NCBI RefSeq assembly: GCF_000472785.1
Contig: NZ_AXAL01000019.1
Location: forward strand, 62,001-126,000
DNA: 64,000 nt
Source: Mesorhizobium loti CJ3sym
Lineage (GTDB): Bacteria; Pseudomonadota; Alphaproteobacteria; Rhizobiales; Rhizobiaceae
Reading direction: 5' to 3'
Under the pieces are notes generated by a model. That model ran no database searches. It saw only the letters and a list, made by a program, of their open reading frames with translations, and had not been told where the DNA came from. A program made the position numbers and the translations under genes. Each line of letters begins with the position of its first letter. Position 1 is the first letter of the stretch. Positions 8,487 through 16,561 of this stretch are shown here, piece by piece.

Positions 8487-10159
8487 CCGCAGAGCCCTTC
8501 CTCCACGCCCAGCGACTGCTAAGGGGACCATGGCAAGCCTTCGAACGGGATGTTGCTCGGCTGCTGGTGTGCAACGGGTTTGAGGACGTCCGGCTCATTG
8601 GTGGTTCCGGTGACGCTGGCGCCGACATCCTCGGCGTCAAGAATTCTGAACTGTGGGTAATCCAGTGCAAGTTCACCACCGGCGGTTACCCGTCGCCGAC
8701 GGCCGTGGACCAAGTCGGCGAGGCGGCGCGGTATTATCAGGCCGACCGACTCTACGTTGCCACGAGCCGCCGCGCCGGGCCCGCGATGCAGGCCTCGGTC
8801 CGACGTTGGGCCGCTCTTGGCGTCGAAATTGGTGTTCTGGAGCCGGCGACGTTGCTGGAGATGGCGAGGCGCAGTCCGGAATATCCGCCGAGCAGGCGGG
8901 ATCTTCGCGACTATCAACTCGGGGCTGTCGAACGGTTTGTCGGAGCCTTGCGCGAAACGGGCCGCGGGCAGGTGGTCCTCGCGACCGGACTTGGGAAGAC
9001 GGTGGTGCTGGCGGAGAGCCTAGCCCAACTCTTTCGCGATGAGGCGATCCCCGGAGGGCGGGCTTTGGTGCTCGCCGGCACGAGGGAATTGGTCGATCAG
9101 CTGCAGAGGGCATTTTGGGACCAGCTTCCAAAATGGATTCCAACGCACCGCTTGATCGGCGGCGAGTCTCCGAGCGAGTGGAATGGCATCACGTTCGCGA
9201 CTGTTCAAAGCGCGGTGTCGCGGCTCGACGACTTGCCTGACTTCGGAGTCGTGCTGATCGATGAGGCGCACCATGTCGGCTCCGACACCTTCCGCCGCGT
9301 CACGGATAAAATGACGGAGGCGATGATCGGCGGCGTCACTGCCACCCCGTGGCGGGGCGATGGCTACGATATTGACCACCTGTTGGGCCCGCCCGTCATT
9401 CGGATCGGTATCGCGGAGGGTCTGAGACGAGGATTTCTTTGCGAGGCGGATTACCGGCTGCTCGCGGACAACATTGATTGGTCGTTTGTGCGATCGCACT
9501 CACGCAACAGCTATTCGATCAAGCAACTCAACAAGCTCTTGCTGCTACCAACCCGTGATGAGGAGGCGGCGCGCGCGATCCGAGACACATTCGATAAGGA
9601 GGTCCGACGCTCGGCGATAATATTCTGTTCCTCGGTGACCCACGCCAAAAGTTTCGCGGCCATGCTGAGGTTGTTCGGTTTTCGCGCTGAGCCGATCACC
9701 GGTGACATGGCGCCTCGGGAACGAGATCGGACCATGGCCGACTTTCGAAAGGGGACGCTCGACGTTGTTACCACTCGCGACCTTTTCAACGAAGGCGTTG
9801 ATGTGCCGGACGTCGACATGATCGTCTTCATGCGTGTCACGCACAGCCGTCGGATATTCGTGCAGCAGTTGGGTCGGGGACTGCGCATCAGCCCGAGGAA
9901 GAAGAAGGTCGTCGTTCTAGATTTTGTCAGCGACCTGCGGCGCCTAGCGGAGGTTGTTGAGCTCGAGAAAGCCGTACGAGGGGACGTCGAGCGATTGCGT
10001 CTACCAGGTGTCATCCAGTTCCGCGACGAAGGTGCTGGCACATTCATGCTCGATTGGATGAAGGACCAGGCAGACCTGTTCACCCGTGAGGGGGATCCAA
10101 CACTAGAATTGCCTGCCTTCGATTTCCCGGCGCCTCATACCAGGGGCGGAATTCAGTGA
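8483..10159 (+). CDS. Mrr-type nuclease fused to SF2 DEAH helicase
   Basis: This 558-residue fusion begins with an Mrr-like restriction endonuclease domain containing GGSGDAGADILG (residues 41-51) and VIQCKF (59-64), which together give the D...QxK catalytic pattern. A superfamily 2 helicase follows: RDYQ (Q-motif-like), GLGKT at 169-173, LIDEAHH near 260, GVTATPW, and QQLGRGLRI in motif VI. It may translocate on DNA and cut invading DNA. The GTG at 8483 lies in a GTGA overlap with the MORC stop, and the 3' end has a second GTGA overlap. A longer reading from 8447 would run back into the MORC gene and is less likely. Confidence 0.87.
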   Translation: MTAEPFLHAQRLLRGPWQAFERDVARLLVCNGFEDVRLIGGSGDAGADILGVKNSELWVIQCKFTTGGYPSPTAVDQVGEAARYYQADRLYVATSRRAGPAMQASVRRWAALGVEIGVLEPATLLEMARRSPEYPPSRRDLRDYQLGAVERFVGALRETGRGQVVLATGLGKTVVLAESLAQLFRDEAIPGGRALVLAGTRELVDQLQRAFWDQLPKWIPTHRLIGGESPSEWNGITFATVQSAVSRLDDLPDFGVVLIDEAHHVGSDTFRRVTDKMTEAMIGGVTATPWRGDGYDIDHLLGPPVIRIGIAEGLRRGFLCEADYRLLADNIDWSFVRSHSRNSYSIKQLNKLLLLPTRDEEAARAIRDTFDKEVRRSAIIFCSSVTHAKSFAAMLRLFGFRAEPITGDMAPRERDRTMADFRKGTLDVVTTRDLFNEGVDVPDVDMIVFMRVTHSRRIFVQQLGRGLRISPRKKKVVVLDFVSDLRRLAEVVELEKAVRGDVERLRLPGVIQFRDEGAGTFMLDWMKDQADLFTREGDPTLELPAFDFPAPHTRGGIQ

Positions 10160-10686
10160 CCGGAATATCAGCAGCTCTACGCGATGCCCTACAGGACAGG
10201 CTCTGGCAGCAGTGCGACGATCTCGGATGGATGTCACTCCAGGACGTTGAGCGGGCGCGCTACTACGAGCTCTGGACGCGAGACGCATCAATTGGTGGGC
10301 AGCTGGCCCACGTGATGGATGCCAGAAAAGTGCGCGTCTACATCAAGGATTCCCTTGTGAAGCCATATGTTCGCGCCCGCCTGTCTCTAAACGAGGGCGA
10401 GGTCTGGCGCCTACTTGGACTCACCCCTGCCGATCGCGTCGTTCACGTCTACATCAAACCACACGGGCGCAGGACTGACGACGGTAGGGTTATCGGGTGG
10501 GGTCGAAGCCGCGATTGGAAGTCTGTGTTAATGGCGGTCTTCGAGCGCGGTCGCGCACAAAGTTCATTCACGTCGTTCGGTGTTGTTCTGCTTGAGAGTG
10601 GGAAGACCGAGGCGGAACGATCCCGGACCCTCGTTAAAGAGGCCGCGCGGAGACTCGGAATTGAGAAATTAGCCTGGTTGGAATGA
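10156..10686 (+). CDS. Unrecognised operon protein between helicase and PIN-like genes
   Basis: I do not recognise this 176-residue protein. It starts at GTG within a GTGA overlap with the helicase stop, and its own stop overlaps the next ATG, so it is translated as part of the defence operon. The N-terminal third is helical and charged (ALRDRLWQQCDDLGWMSLQDVERARYYE, split here as motifs ALRDAL, DRLWQQC and ERARYYELW). The rest alternates strand-like and basic segments, including RKVRVYIKD and VVHVYIKPHGRR, and may bind nucleic acid. No catalytic motif is visible. Its fixed position suggests a structural or specificity subunit, which is inference. Confidence 0.72.
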   Translation: MTGISAALRDALQDRLWQQCDDLGWMSLQDVERARYYELWTRDASIGGQLAHVMDARKVRVYIKDSLVKPYVRARLSLNEGEVWRLLGLTPADRVVHVYIKPHGRRTDDGRVIGWGRSRDWKSVLMAVFERGRAQSSFTSFGVVLLESGKTEAERSRTLVKEAARRLGIEKLAWLE

Positions 10687-11819
10687 TGATGAGAGAAAAG
10701 TATCCAGGCTGGTATCCAAAGTCGGCGGCTGAGGCCTCGGCCTTGTGGGACAACGCTATTTTTGTCCCGGATGCGAATGTCCTGCTGCACTGCCTCCGTC
10801 ATCCCGCCGCCGTTAGAGAGGAACTTCTGCGCCTGTTCGACGCGCTAAAGGAGTCTCTATGGATTCCGTACCAAGTTGGGCTGGAGTTTCATCGCAATCG
10901 TCTGGATGTCGAGCTTGGCGCGCAGGATGCCTACGACGCCTTGATCAAAGACCAGGAAGCGACGATCGAAAAGGCGCGGGAGCGGCTGAGGCAGCTCCGC
11001 GCCCATCCAACGATAAGTGTGCCCAAAGAATTGGCCGCCTTGGATATGTTCTCGGCGGATTTTCGTTCTCGAATGGCGGCCTCGCAAGCGGCCCATCCGA
11101 CTGAGGATATCGCGGCTTCTGTCACGCGCCTTACGCAGCTTCTGGATGGTCGAATTGGGGACAAGTGGAAGGTCGAGCAGCTAACTTCCCTCAAGAAGGA
11201 GGGCGATGATCGCTATGCGAAGAAGGTTCCGCCCGGATACAAGGACGCCAAAAAGGACGCTGGCGAGTTCGACAAGTATGGTGATCTAATTATTTGGAAG
11301 GACATGATCGGCAAGGCCAAGGCGGAGAAGCGACCGATCATTTTCATTTCGGATGACGCCAAGGAAGACTGGTGGTGGATTCACAAAGGTCGGAAGTTGG
11401 GTCCTCGCCCTGAGCTGATAGAGGAGTTTCAAGCCGGCTCGGATCAAGACTTCCACATTTACGAGTTCGGCCAGTTCTTAAGGTTCGCGGCGGAACGCTT
11501 CCCGGAGATCAAGGCGGGCGTGGATCAGGTCGAAAAGAGTCTGCAGGACGACGTACGTGCTCGTCGGAAGCAGAGCGAGGCCGCCGAAGCGAGCGTGACA
11601 CGAGCAAGGGCACGAGAACTCGAGGACGAACGGGACCATATTGTAGGCCTGTTGTCGGGGGCTCCGGGCGCAACGGTGCCTGCTGCGACCGCTGACCGCT
11701 CGGTTTTGAGGGCGCGGCTCAGCGAGCTGAACGGCGAACTGCAGTCCTTGTCACTGGCGAGCTCCGCCCCTCCCGAAGACCAGGACGATGGCGGAACGCC
11801 AGCGAGCCAAGAAGCATGA
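10683..11819 (+). CDS. PIN-like domain (DUF4935 type) putative nuclease
   Basis: This 378-residue protein has a PIN-like fold with conserved acidic residues: FVPDANVLLH (first Asp), a Glu in VGLEFHRNR, and FISDDAKEDWW, close to the PIN_8 pattern found in many defence islands. Typical surroundings such as KYPGWYPKS at the N-terminus and GPRPELIEEF are also visible. The final 90 residues are a charged helical or coiled-coil tail. PIN proteins usually cut RNA with Mg2+, so this could be an RNase effector or a DNA nuclease accessory. It overlaps the upstream stop in ATGATGATG and overlaps the HNH gene by 32 bases. Confidence 0.82.
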   Translation: MMMREKYPGWYPKSAAEASALWDNAIFVPDANVLLHCLRHPAAVREELLRLFDALKESLWIPYQVGLEFHRNRLDVELGAQDAYDALIKDQEATIEKARERLRQLRAHPTISVPKELAALDMFSADFRSRMAASQAAHPTEDIAASVTRLTQLLDGRIGDKWKVEQLTSLKKEGDDRYAKKVPPGYKDAKKDAGEFDKYGDLIIWKDMIGKAKAEKRPIIFISDDAKEDWWWIHKGRKLGPRPELIEEFQAGSDQDFHIYEFGQFLRFAAERFPEIKAGVDQVEKSLQDDVRARRKQSEAAEASVTRARARELEDERDHIVGLLSGAPGATVPAATADRSVLRARLSELNGELQSLSLASSAPPEDQDDGGTPASQEA

Positions 11820-12879
11820 CGAATTCCGCCACGGCATCACGGGTGCCCCGGTCGCCGCAGCCACGCTCAACCGTTCGATTTTACTCGATCGTGTTATTCA
11901 CGCCTCGGGTGGGGGACGTCGCACGCATAAAAGGCCTTCAGGCCTCTCGGGCTCTCTGGAGCTCATTGGTTTGAAAGGCATTTTCGATACCAAGGCGAAC
12001 TCGGGGTACGATGACGAGATCACACGCCGTTATCACTTCCCGCCGCAGTATCGAGCGATAGCGGAGCGACTTGTCGGCGAGTGGATCGTTTATCGAGAGC
12101 CACAACGCAACCGAGGTCGCCGCGCCTACATCGCTGTGGCCAGGGTATTGCGGATTGATCCCGATCCGGGGCGGCCTGGCTACTCTTATGCGCTGGTTGA
12201 AGATTACCTTCCCTTCGACCGGCCCGTCCCATTTTCCGGCGCCTTTTATGCTGAGGCGGCCTTACGTGAGATCGGGAATCCGAGCCGCGTCGGCGCTTAT
12301 CTACAGGGCAAATCGATACGGACAATTTCTGAGGCAGACTTCGCCGCAATCGCGCGTGCTGGTTTCGATGAAACCTTGGCGCCCGAAAACGCAGTTCGTT
12401 TGGAGCTTGATTATCGCCATGTTGATCCCGAGACCTTGGATCTTTTACGAGCGCCGCCCGAGGATCAGGCGAGACGGATCGAGCAGATACTCGTCAACCG
12501 GAAAGTGCGAGACGCAAATTTCCGCCGCCAGATTTGCGAAGCCTACGACAACCGATGCGCCGTGACCGGGCTGCGCATGGTAAATGGTGGCGGCAAGGCG
12601 GAGGTCCAGGCGGCGCACATTTGGCCTGTCGCGTCAGGCGGGCCGGACGTCGTGCAGAATGGCCTAGCACTTTCCGGAACCGTGCACTGGCTTTTCGACC
12701 GACACCTAATCTCTCTCACGGACGACTATCGCCTGCTTGTTTCCCACAACAAGGTGCCGGACGAGCTGCGCAGCCTTTTCGCTCTCCAGTTGGATCGCAT
12801 TCATCTACCGCAAGACCCGAAGCTCTGGCCGCATCCCGGCTACGTTGCTAAGCATCGAGAGGCATTTAGCGGAGGTTAG
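11788..12879 (+). CDS. HNH restriction endonuclease with N-terminal sensor-like region
   Basis: This 363-residue protein carries a C-terminal HNH_2-type nuclease. NRCAVTGLRM is followed by VQAAHIWPVASGG, then NGLALSGTVHWLFD, with the catalytic histidine pair in AAH and the downstream Asn/His. The N-terminal half contains GYDDEITRRYHFPPQY and DWIVYREP-like segments (here GEWIVYREP). I associate these with compact PUA- or SRA-like domains of HNH proteins that read DNA modification; that is tentative. The ATG at 11788 lies inside the PIN gene, and no better start is obvious. The end meets the integrase remnant on the other strand, so it closes the operon. Confidence 0.82.
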   Translation: MAERQRAKKHDEFRHGITGAPVAAATLNRSILLDRVIHASGGGRRTHKRPSGLSGSLELIGLKGIFDTKANSGYDDEITRRYHFPPQYRAIAERLVGEWIVYREPQRNRGRRAYIAVARVLRIDPDPGRPGYSYALVEDYLPFDRPVPFSGAFYAEAALREIGNPSRVGAYLQGKSIRTISEADFAAIARAGFDETLAPENAVRLELDYRHVDPETLDLLRAPPEDQARRIEQILVNRKVRDANFRRQICEAYDNRCAVTGLRMVNGGGKAEVQAAHIWPVASGGPDVVQNGLALSGTVHWLFDRHLISLTDDYRLLVSHNKVPDELRSLFALQLDRIHLPQDPKLWPHPGYVAKHREAFSGG

Positions 12880-13247
12880 GCGGCCGTCCAGTTCCGGTCG
12901 GAACGCCGTCGGCGTGGGAATTGGCCGTGCCTGACGAGTTTCAGAGTGGGGTCCTTCTTCGTCACCTCGGCGAGCCACTTCCAACCGTCGTACTTGTCTC
13001 CGGTTTGGCGCAGGTGTGTGTAACGCTTGAGCGATGTCCAGGACCGGTGTCCTGAATTTGAGGCGACCCGTGGGATGTTAAGGCCAAGCTCGAATAATCT
13101 CGAAATGCCATCGTGCCGCAGGTCATCAAAACGAAGGTCGTCGATTCCAAGCCGCTTAAAGGCGCGGGTGAAGGAGGCGCTGATCGCGTCTGTCGAATAC
13201 GGGAAGATTTGTGCTGCAACCTTGGGCATTTCCGAGAGGATACGCAT
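12876..13247 (-). pseudogene. C-terminal fragment of a second tyrosine integrase
   Basis: These 123 codons encode only the catalytic C-terminal part of a phage-type tyrosine recombinase. LRFDDLRHDGISRLFE holds the His-x-x-Arg box region, SGHRSWTSLKRYTHLR holds the second His/Arg and the nucleophilic Tyr. The core-binding domain and the first catalytic Arg are missing. The reading continues in the same frame as the complete integrase directly upstream, separated by one TGA. It is most simply the tail of an older integrase replaced by a newcomer. Its stop overlaps the HNH gene end by four bases on the opposite strand. Confidence 0.8.
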
Positions 13248-14489
13248 TCATGCCGCCAGCGTGAATGTGTTCCGTGCCAGCATCTTTCTGACATATGCGT
13301 CCCATTTCTTCATCGCTGCGCGCTTCTCAGGCATGTAGGTCCAGCGATCGTAGCTCTTCGAACTGACATCCTGTAGCGCATGGTTCTGCAGGCGGTCGCG
13401 GATTTCCTTCGAGATGCCGGCTTTGCCCGCGAGGGTTTTGAAGGTCCGCCGTAGGTCTCGGTTGGTCGCGAAAGGTATGACCCCGCGGTCCCGTTGCCGC
13501 CATACGAAACTGTAGAGCGAGCCGTGGCTGACCGGCCGGAATGGATCGTTCGCCGATGGGAAGTACCAGCCATACTCGTTCGGAGTGATGGACCCGATGA
13601 GTTCTGCAGCCAGGGACGGTACGGGCGCGGCGTGCGGCTGGTCGTTTTTCGTCTTCGACCAGTCTATTATCTTTTCGGCCGCATCCCATTGTTCCACATG
13701 GAGACGGGCGATCTCTTCAACGCGTTGCCCGGTGAGCATGATGAGTTGGATTGCGCGCGGATAGGAGGGGTGGACCGGGACGTCAGGGCAGTCGAGCCAC
13801 CAATAGAGACGGGGGAATTCGGCCTCATCGAGCCAGCGTGTGCCCCGCACCTTCGGCTCGGTCGGAATCGCGGAAGCGGGATTGAACGGAATCCGGAACC
13901 TGCGCGGTGATGAGTTCCGGTAATCGTGTTCGGATTTCATGCCCCAGCTATAGGCGGCGTGGACATAGCTTCTGACGTGGTCCGCCATGGCGCTGGCGCC
14001 TCGCTCATAGATCGGCCGGATCACCTCCACAATTTCCTCAGGATCAATTTCGCGGGCAAGCCGGTGGCGGCCGAGCGTGTTGGCTATTTTGTTGAGACCC
14101 TTTTCCGTCTCTTTCCAGGAGGGCTTGCCCGCGCTCTTGAGGGCGGCGACATAGCCTGAGAAAAGGTCTTGGACAGTCCCGGCCCGTGCGTCGGTCGCGA
14201 TCTTGATGCTCCGGCCCTTCTGAATAAGTCTTGCAAAATCGCGGTCGAAAATCTCGCGCGCCGTGGCGAGAGACATCGACGGGTAGGATCCGATCTTCTT
14301 TTTGACGCGCTTCTTGTCGCGCCATTGTTGCGCCATCCAATCGGCCGTCACGCGAGTCGGCATGGGCTTGAGAATGAGTATGAGCCGGCCGGTGCCGTGC
14401 CCGTCGCCATCAACAAGCGTTTCCTGCTTTGCACTTTGTTCGATCCGCCTGATTGCGGCGCGTATTTCTCCGTCTGAAATAATCGGCAT
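13248..14489 (-). CDS. Tyrosine site-specific integrase
   Basis: This is a complete 413-residue phage/island-type tyrosine recombinase. The N-terminal part (GTGRLILILKPM, KKIGSYPSMSLATARE) resembles the arm-binding domain of P4-like integrases. Catalytic residues sit in LTGQRVEEIARLH (first Arg), RDLRRTFKTLAG (the Arg box, normally His-x-x-Arg), LQNHALQDV and KSYDRW (Tyr). GGGAGAA lies five bases before the ATG. It would catalyse island integration, usually at a tRNA, but it lies about 3.7 kb from the tRNA-Asn boundary with a serine recombinase in between. It may therefore belong to a nested or earlier element. Confidence 0.92.
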   Translation of the reverse strand: MPIISDGEIRAAIRRIEQSAKQETLVDGDGHGTGRLILILKPMPTRVTADWMAQQWRDKKRVKKKIGSYPSMSLATAREIFDRDFARLIQKGRSIKIATDARAGTVQDLFSGYVAALKSAGKPSWKETEKGLNKIANTLGRHRLAREIDPEEIVEVIRPIYERGASAMADHVRSYVHAAYSWGMKSEHDYRNSSPRRFRIPFNPASAIPTEPKVRGTRWLDEAEFPRLYWWLDCPDVPVHPSYPRAIQLIMLTGQRVEEIARLHVEQWDAAEKIIDWSKTKNDQPHAAPVPSLAAELIGSITPNEYGWYFPSANDPFRPVSHGSLYSFVWRQRDRGVIPFATNRDLRRTFKTLAGKAGISKEIRDRLQNHALQDVSSKSYDRWTYMPEKRAAMKKWDAYVRKMLARNTFTLAA

Positions 14490-15163
14490 GCTTGTTCTCC
14501 CTTGGGTTGAGAGTGGGCTTTGCCGACGGATGAGGAGTGGGGTTTATACCCACCAAAAAATAAGGGCCGGCAACTCGGGTCTGAAGGGGTTTTGATCCCC
14601 TGAAAACCACCCCGTATCTGCCACACTAGCCGGGCCTGCGACAAGTCAGAAAATACAGATGAATCAGCGGGATAGAGCGTGATCCTGCGGGAGCGAAATA
14701 GGCATTTTTGGATGGTTGTGCATCACGCTCAGGCTACTTCTTGCGGCCTGCAACTTGATGCTGGGCTCCTTGCCGTCTGCGGTCAATCTTCGGCACAGCC
14801 GGCGCCGCCTTGGCGGCCGTAAGAAAAAGGGCGCACAAAGCGGAGGCGATGAAATGTACGTGAGACGGACAAATCCATTTCGTTGCCGGAGCAAGTTCGT
14901 GACCTCGAGACCGGTTAGCCGGGCGCCGAAGGAGCGTCAGCATGGCGACGCCGCAGGCGGGACGCGGGGCCGCCGCCCCCGGCGAGGGGTGCCGCTTGAG
15001 GGCTGCTGGTTCGCCAGAGCACAGGGTTGAACATCGGGATTCTGACTACGCTCGAGCCAAGGCATTATCATAGCGTGTGCCGGCATGCTCAGGGCGTAGC
15101 GGCTTCGCATGCCTTGGCGTTGGTCGACAATCTACCCGACTTCGTGTCGGCAGTTATTTCCCG
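14490..15163. other. 674-base stretch without a convincing gene, containing hairpins
   Basis: The only open frames here have poor composition, with Arg-rich or low-complexity translations, and I do not call them. Near the integrase 5' end, GTGGG and CCCAC flank GTTTATA (about 14537-14553), and AGGGGTTTTGATCCCCT lies at about 14585-14601. Both are compact inverted repeats. They may be integrase regulatory or attachment sequences, but no duplicated core was seen in the window. Confidence 0.4.
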
Positions 15164-15595
15164 CTAGGCGCCGCCGTCCCTAATAGGGTTGACGATCTTG
15201 ATGTCGAAAAAGTCTTTTTCGTTGTCGGTCACGACGACGCAGTCGTTGGCTTCAGCAACGGCGGCAATGATCGTGTCGAGTGCGCTTCGAGGGCGGCCTT
15301 TCGCCCTACCGTCGGCCATCAGCCGCGCCCAAATCAGTCCGGCTTTCTCGTCAAAAGATAGGACCCGACCCGAAAAAAGCATCTGCGGACCGTCCGGCCC
15401 CGAGAACCACTTTTCGAGTTCGTCCCGCCGTTTACCCGACGGCTTCTCAAGCACACCGCAGCGAATTACTGCGACTGTGAGCGAGGCGATGAAAAGATCA
15501 TCGTCCTTTTGGTCGGCCATCCACGCGAGCAGGGGCTCGGACGGGGTTGGTTTTGTAATGTTGCTAATGATGTTCGTATCAAGCAGATATCGCAT
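15164..15595 (-). CDS. vapC: VapC-type PIN-domain toxin ribonuclease
   Basis: The 143-residue protein has the VapC PIN pattern: MRYLLDTNIIS with the first acidic residue Asp6, an acidic residue region in the middle, RPRSALDTIIAA and VVTDNEKDF. VapC toxins are Mg2+-dependent RNases, commonly cutting initiator tRNA or rRNA, and are held inactive by VapB. I start at the ATG at 15595 rather than a TTG one codon earlier. This ATG overlaps the antitoxin TGA (TGATG) and has GGAG five to nine bases upstream. The pair probably stabilises the island. Confidence 0.87.
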   Translation of the reverse strand: MRYLLDTNIISNITKPTPSEPLLAWMADQKDDDLFIASLTVAVIRCGVLEKPSGKRRDELEKWFSGPDGPQMLFSGRVLSFDEKAGLIWARLMADGRAKGRPRSALDTIIAAVAEANDCVVVTDNEKDFFDIKIVNPIRDGGA

Positions 15596-15894
15596 CAAAT
15601 CTCCACCTTGCGTCCTTCTTCGCGAGAACGGCTAAGGTCGAGATCGGCCCCGACGAGCGGGGATCGGCGCAGCGCGGCAAGGATGCCACCTTTCTTCGGC
15701 GGCTCGCCGGCGATGGTCTGGCTGACAGCCGCGCGAAGGCGCGAGGCATCGGGGCCTTCTTCTGCCAGCCGGCGAGCCAATGAGCGGATGAGGTTGCGAT
15801 CAACATCACGACCAAGCACCTCAAAGCGCGTCAGGCCGCGCTCGCTAAGGCGAGATCGATAATTTTGGATGGCGCGTTTTTGCGAGATGCCCAC
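15595..15894 (-). CDS. vapB: Antitoxin of the VapBC-type pair
   Basis: This 99-residue protein precedes the PIN toxin in the antitoxin-first order and overlaps its start, as expected for co-regulated type II modules. The basic N-terminal half probably binds DNA. The C-terminal RRSPLVGADLDLSRSR segment is typical of VapB-like toxin-binding tails. The GTG start at 15894 has a strong GGAGG five to six bases upstream. Repression of its own promoter by the antitoxin or the complex is expected from the family; no operator was identified. Confidence 0.78.
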   Translation of the reverse strand: MGISQKRAIQNYRSRLSERGLTRFEVLGRDVDRNLIRSLARRLAEEGPDASRLRAAVSQTIAGEPPKKGGILAALRRSPLVGADLDLSRSREEGRKVEI

Positions 15895-16291
15895 TGAAAC
15901 CTCCGACTATGCCCAGTAATATGGCCGGAAAACCTTGTTTAGCAAGACGTAGCCATCGGGCTGCGGCGTCGTTCCGGTCTTTTGGATGGATGTCGCCCGC
16001 ATGTTTGTTTGAACAATCGGCATATGCTGATTGACCCCCTAGTTGTTACCGGTAATATTTCCAGATGGCGGTGCTAGGCTTATCAGACGCTGAAAGGAAG
16101 CCATCGGTGGGTAGATCCAGTCATGTGCCGCGTCGGAGCGCCGTTTGCGGGTTTTTCCGCTACGCCGTGGCACGAGGCAGCCCGCCAAAATTGTTGGATC
16201 TTGCCGAGCCTGTCCGGTACTGCGCTTTAAAGTCTGCCGGTAACCGACTGGCACGGTTAAGTTTTGTTTGGATTTTGCCCACAATAGCGGG
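15895..16291. other. Divergent intergenic region, no gene called
   Basis: These 397 bases lie between the leftward vapBC pair and the rightward recombinase operon and should contain promoters for both. TACCGGTAAT around 16048 is a short palindromic-looking element. An 87-codon minus-strand frame at 16039-16302 has no recognisable features, and I left it out. Confidence 0.4.
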
Positions 16292-16540
16292 ATGCCGGTC
16301 AATAGCCCCCCATTTTCTGCGCCCCAGGACGAAGTCGATCTCTTTGACTATGTCCGCAAGCCGCGCGCTCGTCGCCATGCCAGGTCGCGGGTCCTCGCAC
16401 GAAGGGCAATCGAGCACACTTGGGACTTCAGCATTTCCGATGACTGGCCGGACCGCATTCCCGTCTCTGATGCCGAACTCGATGTGTTCGAGGTTCATTT
16501 CGGGCCGTTATTGGACGAACTGCTCAGCCAAACGTATTGA
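16292..16540 (+). CDS. Small acidic protein upstream of serine recombinase
   Basis: An 82-residue protein starts at the ATG at 16292. It has a basic central patch (RKPRARRHARSRVLARR) and an acidic C-terminus (DAELDVFEVHFGPLLDELL). It ends 21 bases before the recombinase start and is almost certainly co-transcribed. I do not recognise the family. Small proteins in this position sometimes control excision direction, but that role is speculation here. The coding call rests on context and reasonable composition. Confidence 0.5.
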   Translation: MPVNSPPFSAPQDEVDLFDYVRKPRARRHARSRVLARRAIEHTWDFSISDDWPDRIPVSDAELDVFEVHFGPLLDELLSQTY

Positions 16541-16561
16541 AGCAACAAAAGGAGGTGTCGC

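Noticed and set aside
14490..14640. Left attachment repeat of the island inside the window
   Set aside because: I looked for a second copy of the tRNA-Asn 3' sequence (GGTTCGAATCC...GGGGAGCCA) near both recombinases and found none, so the left end is probably outside the window.
14716..15030. 104-codon frame on the + strand
   Set aside because: The translation is Arg-rich and low in complexity after the first 20 residues, with no recognisable domain and no ribosome-binding site. A competing minus-strand frame is equally poor.
16039..16302. 87-codon frame on the minus strand between vapBC and the recombinase
   Set aside because: There is no domain or good start context, and it overlaps the start of the better supported small gene at 16292.
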